Shown here: positions 6,078 to 6,418 of the stretch, one piece after another | Position numbering within the stretch: the first letter of the stretch is position 1 | How the letters are laid out: each line of letters begins with the position of its first letter | Assembly (NCBI GenBank): GCA_023489135.1 | Contig: JAMDCE010000604.1 | Coordinates: 1-6,418 of the forward strand | DNA: 6,418 nucleotides | Direction: 5' to 3' | Source of the DNA: Chloroflexota bacterium | GTDB lineage: Bacteria; Chloroflexota; Chloroflexia; JAMDCE01 | Program-made: the position numbers and the translations under genes | The notes under the pieces: generated by a model | What the model was told of the DNA's origin: nothing | The model's input: only the letters and a program-made list of their open reading frames with translations | The model's database searches: none

Positions 6078-6220
6078 TGTCACCCTGAGCCAAACCGTCG
6101 TTTTGAGCGGATATTGTCATTCTGAGCCCCCAAAGGGGGCGAAGAATCTCTCTCAGTTGAGATCCTTCGTCGCTTCGCTCCTCAGGATGACAGGGAAAGG
6201 TGGCGGTTTGCGGGATGACG
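6078..6220. repeat. Nested inverted-repeat element between leuD and cimA
   Basis: Several layers of symmetry fill most of this gap. TGTCATTCTGAG (6115-6126) pairs with CTCAGGATGACA (6181-6192) with one mismatch. Inside, CGAAGAATCTC (6140-6150) pairs with GAGATCCTTCG (6159-6169) with one mismatch, across an 8-base loop. A small perfect hairpin, GCCCCC-AAA-GGGGGC, lies at 6126-6140. Outside, 6078-6097 is an imperfect reverse complement of 6204-6220, sharing GTCA, CC and AAACCG blocks. Repeats of the GTCATTCTGAG...GAAGAATCTC type recur in intergenic regions of many environmental bacterial genomes. This copy has no coding capacity; reading frames across it are incidental. Confidence 0.8.
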
Positions 6221-6236
6221 GTTTCCTTCCTGGTTT

Positions 6237-6255
6237 GGCGGGCAACATGCCCGCC
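6237..6255. repeat. Hairpin repeat, copy 2 (GGCGGGY-AACAT-RCCCGCC family)
   Basis: GGCGGGC (6237-6243) and GCCCGCC (6249-6255) form a perfect 7-bp stem around the same AACAT loop as the copy at 4274-4292. They also share the same orientation and a CTA immediately after. The loop-closing pair is C-G here and T-A in copy 1, so both bases changed together. It lies 21 bases past the end of leuD in transcription order and could act on the leuD 3' end, but no T-run follows. Confidence 0.75.
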
Positions 6256-6276
6256 CTATAGAGGCCCCGCGTTTAT

Positions 6277-6418
6277 CTACGAATCCCTGCTCCTGAGGTG
6301 CTCGATCAAGCCACCTTTGTTAATAATGGAAAGCATGAACGGCGGATACGGTTTCGCCGAGAAGGTCAACTTCTTGGTGACATTGACGATCTCGCCCCGC
6401 CTGAGATCGATGCGCAGC
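6277..6418 (-). CDS. leuD: 3-isopropylmalate dehydratase small subunit (partial, C-terminal end)
   Basis: Reverse-strand translation gives the last 46 residues of a protein, ending at TAG (6279-6277); the rest lies beyond the right edge. It shows IDLRRGEIVNVTKKLTFSAK, followed by YPPFMLSIINKGG and LIEHLRSRD. This matches the C-terminus of LeuD and related aconitase-family small subunits, where a GEI turn, a PPFM motif and a GGLI tail are typical. With LeuC it isomerises 2-isopropylmalate and, in the citramalate route, also citramalate to methylmalate. Its position just upstream of cimA on the same strand supports the branched-chain role. A homoaconitase-type small subunit cannot be excluded from this fragment. 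Confidence 0.85.
   Translation of the reverse strand, partial: LRIDLRRGEIVNVTKKLTFSAKPYPPFMLSIINKGGLIEHLRSRDS

Noticed and set aside
6046..6261. Small plus-strand open frame in the leuD-cimA gap
   Set aside because: Its sequence is a translation of the inverted repeats and there is no convincing ribosome binding site.

Overview
This is a bacterial chromosomal window with moderately high GC. Genes start with GTG or ATG behind strong purine-rich ribosome binding sites, and the short intergenic gaps are unusually rich in small repeats and hairpins. The gene types (single-membrane YajC, DUF89 phosphatase, DinB-like protein, DUF362, CimA next to LeuD) and the style of the repeats resemble Chloroflexota (Anaerolineae/Dehalococcoidia-like) or another environmental lineage. 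That placement is an inference and is not proven by the sequence. No rRNA, tRNA, CRISPR array, transposase or phage gene was seen.

Layout. Positions 1-237 are non-coding, with a perfect palindrome at the left edge and a good sigma70-type promoter (TTGACA, 18 bp, TATCAT) just before the first gene. A DUF89 damage-control-type phosphatase (238-1098) is followed 15 bp later by yajC (1114-1434); these look like one transcription unit. A 101-bp gap containing an 8-bp-periodic tandem array precedes a DinB/YfiT-superfamily four-helix metalloprotein (1536-2063). A 191-bp gap is mostly one nested inverted-repeat element. Then come a DUF362 protein (2255-3412), a 228-bp gap with 9-bp repeats and a long inverted repeat, and an unrecognised 209-aa protein (3641-4270) with features compatible with a PD-(D/E)XK nuclease fold.

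From 4409 to the right edge the genes are on the minus strand: citramalate synthase cimA (4409-6013), preceded in transcription order by the 3' end of leuD (6277-6418, cut by the window edge). CimA makes (R)-citramalate from pyruvate and acetyl-CoA, and the LeuC/LeuD isomerase processes it further. This end is therefore a branched-chain amino acid locus that points to threonine-independent isoleucine synthesis. A 263-bp spacer made mostly of nested inverted repeats separates leuD from cimA.

I found no clearly new multi-gene system. The most unusual material is the repeats: five intergenic gaps carry distinct short repeat or hairpin families. One hairpin family occurs twice, in the same orientation on both sides of cimA, with an identical loop and a compensated base-pair change. 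The unrecognised protein at 3641-4270 is the best candidate for an undescribed gene function.
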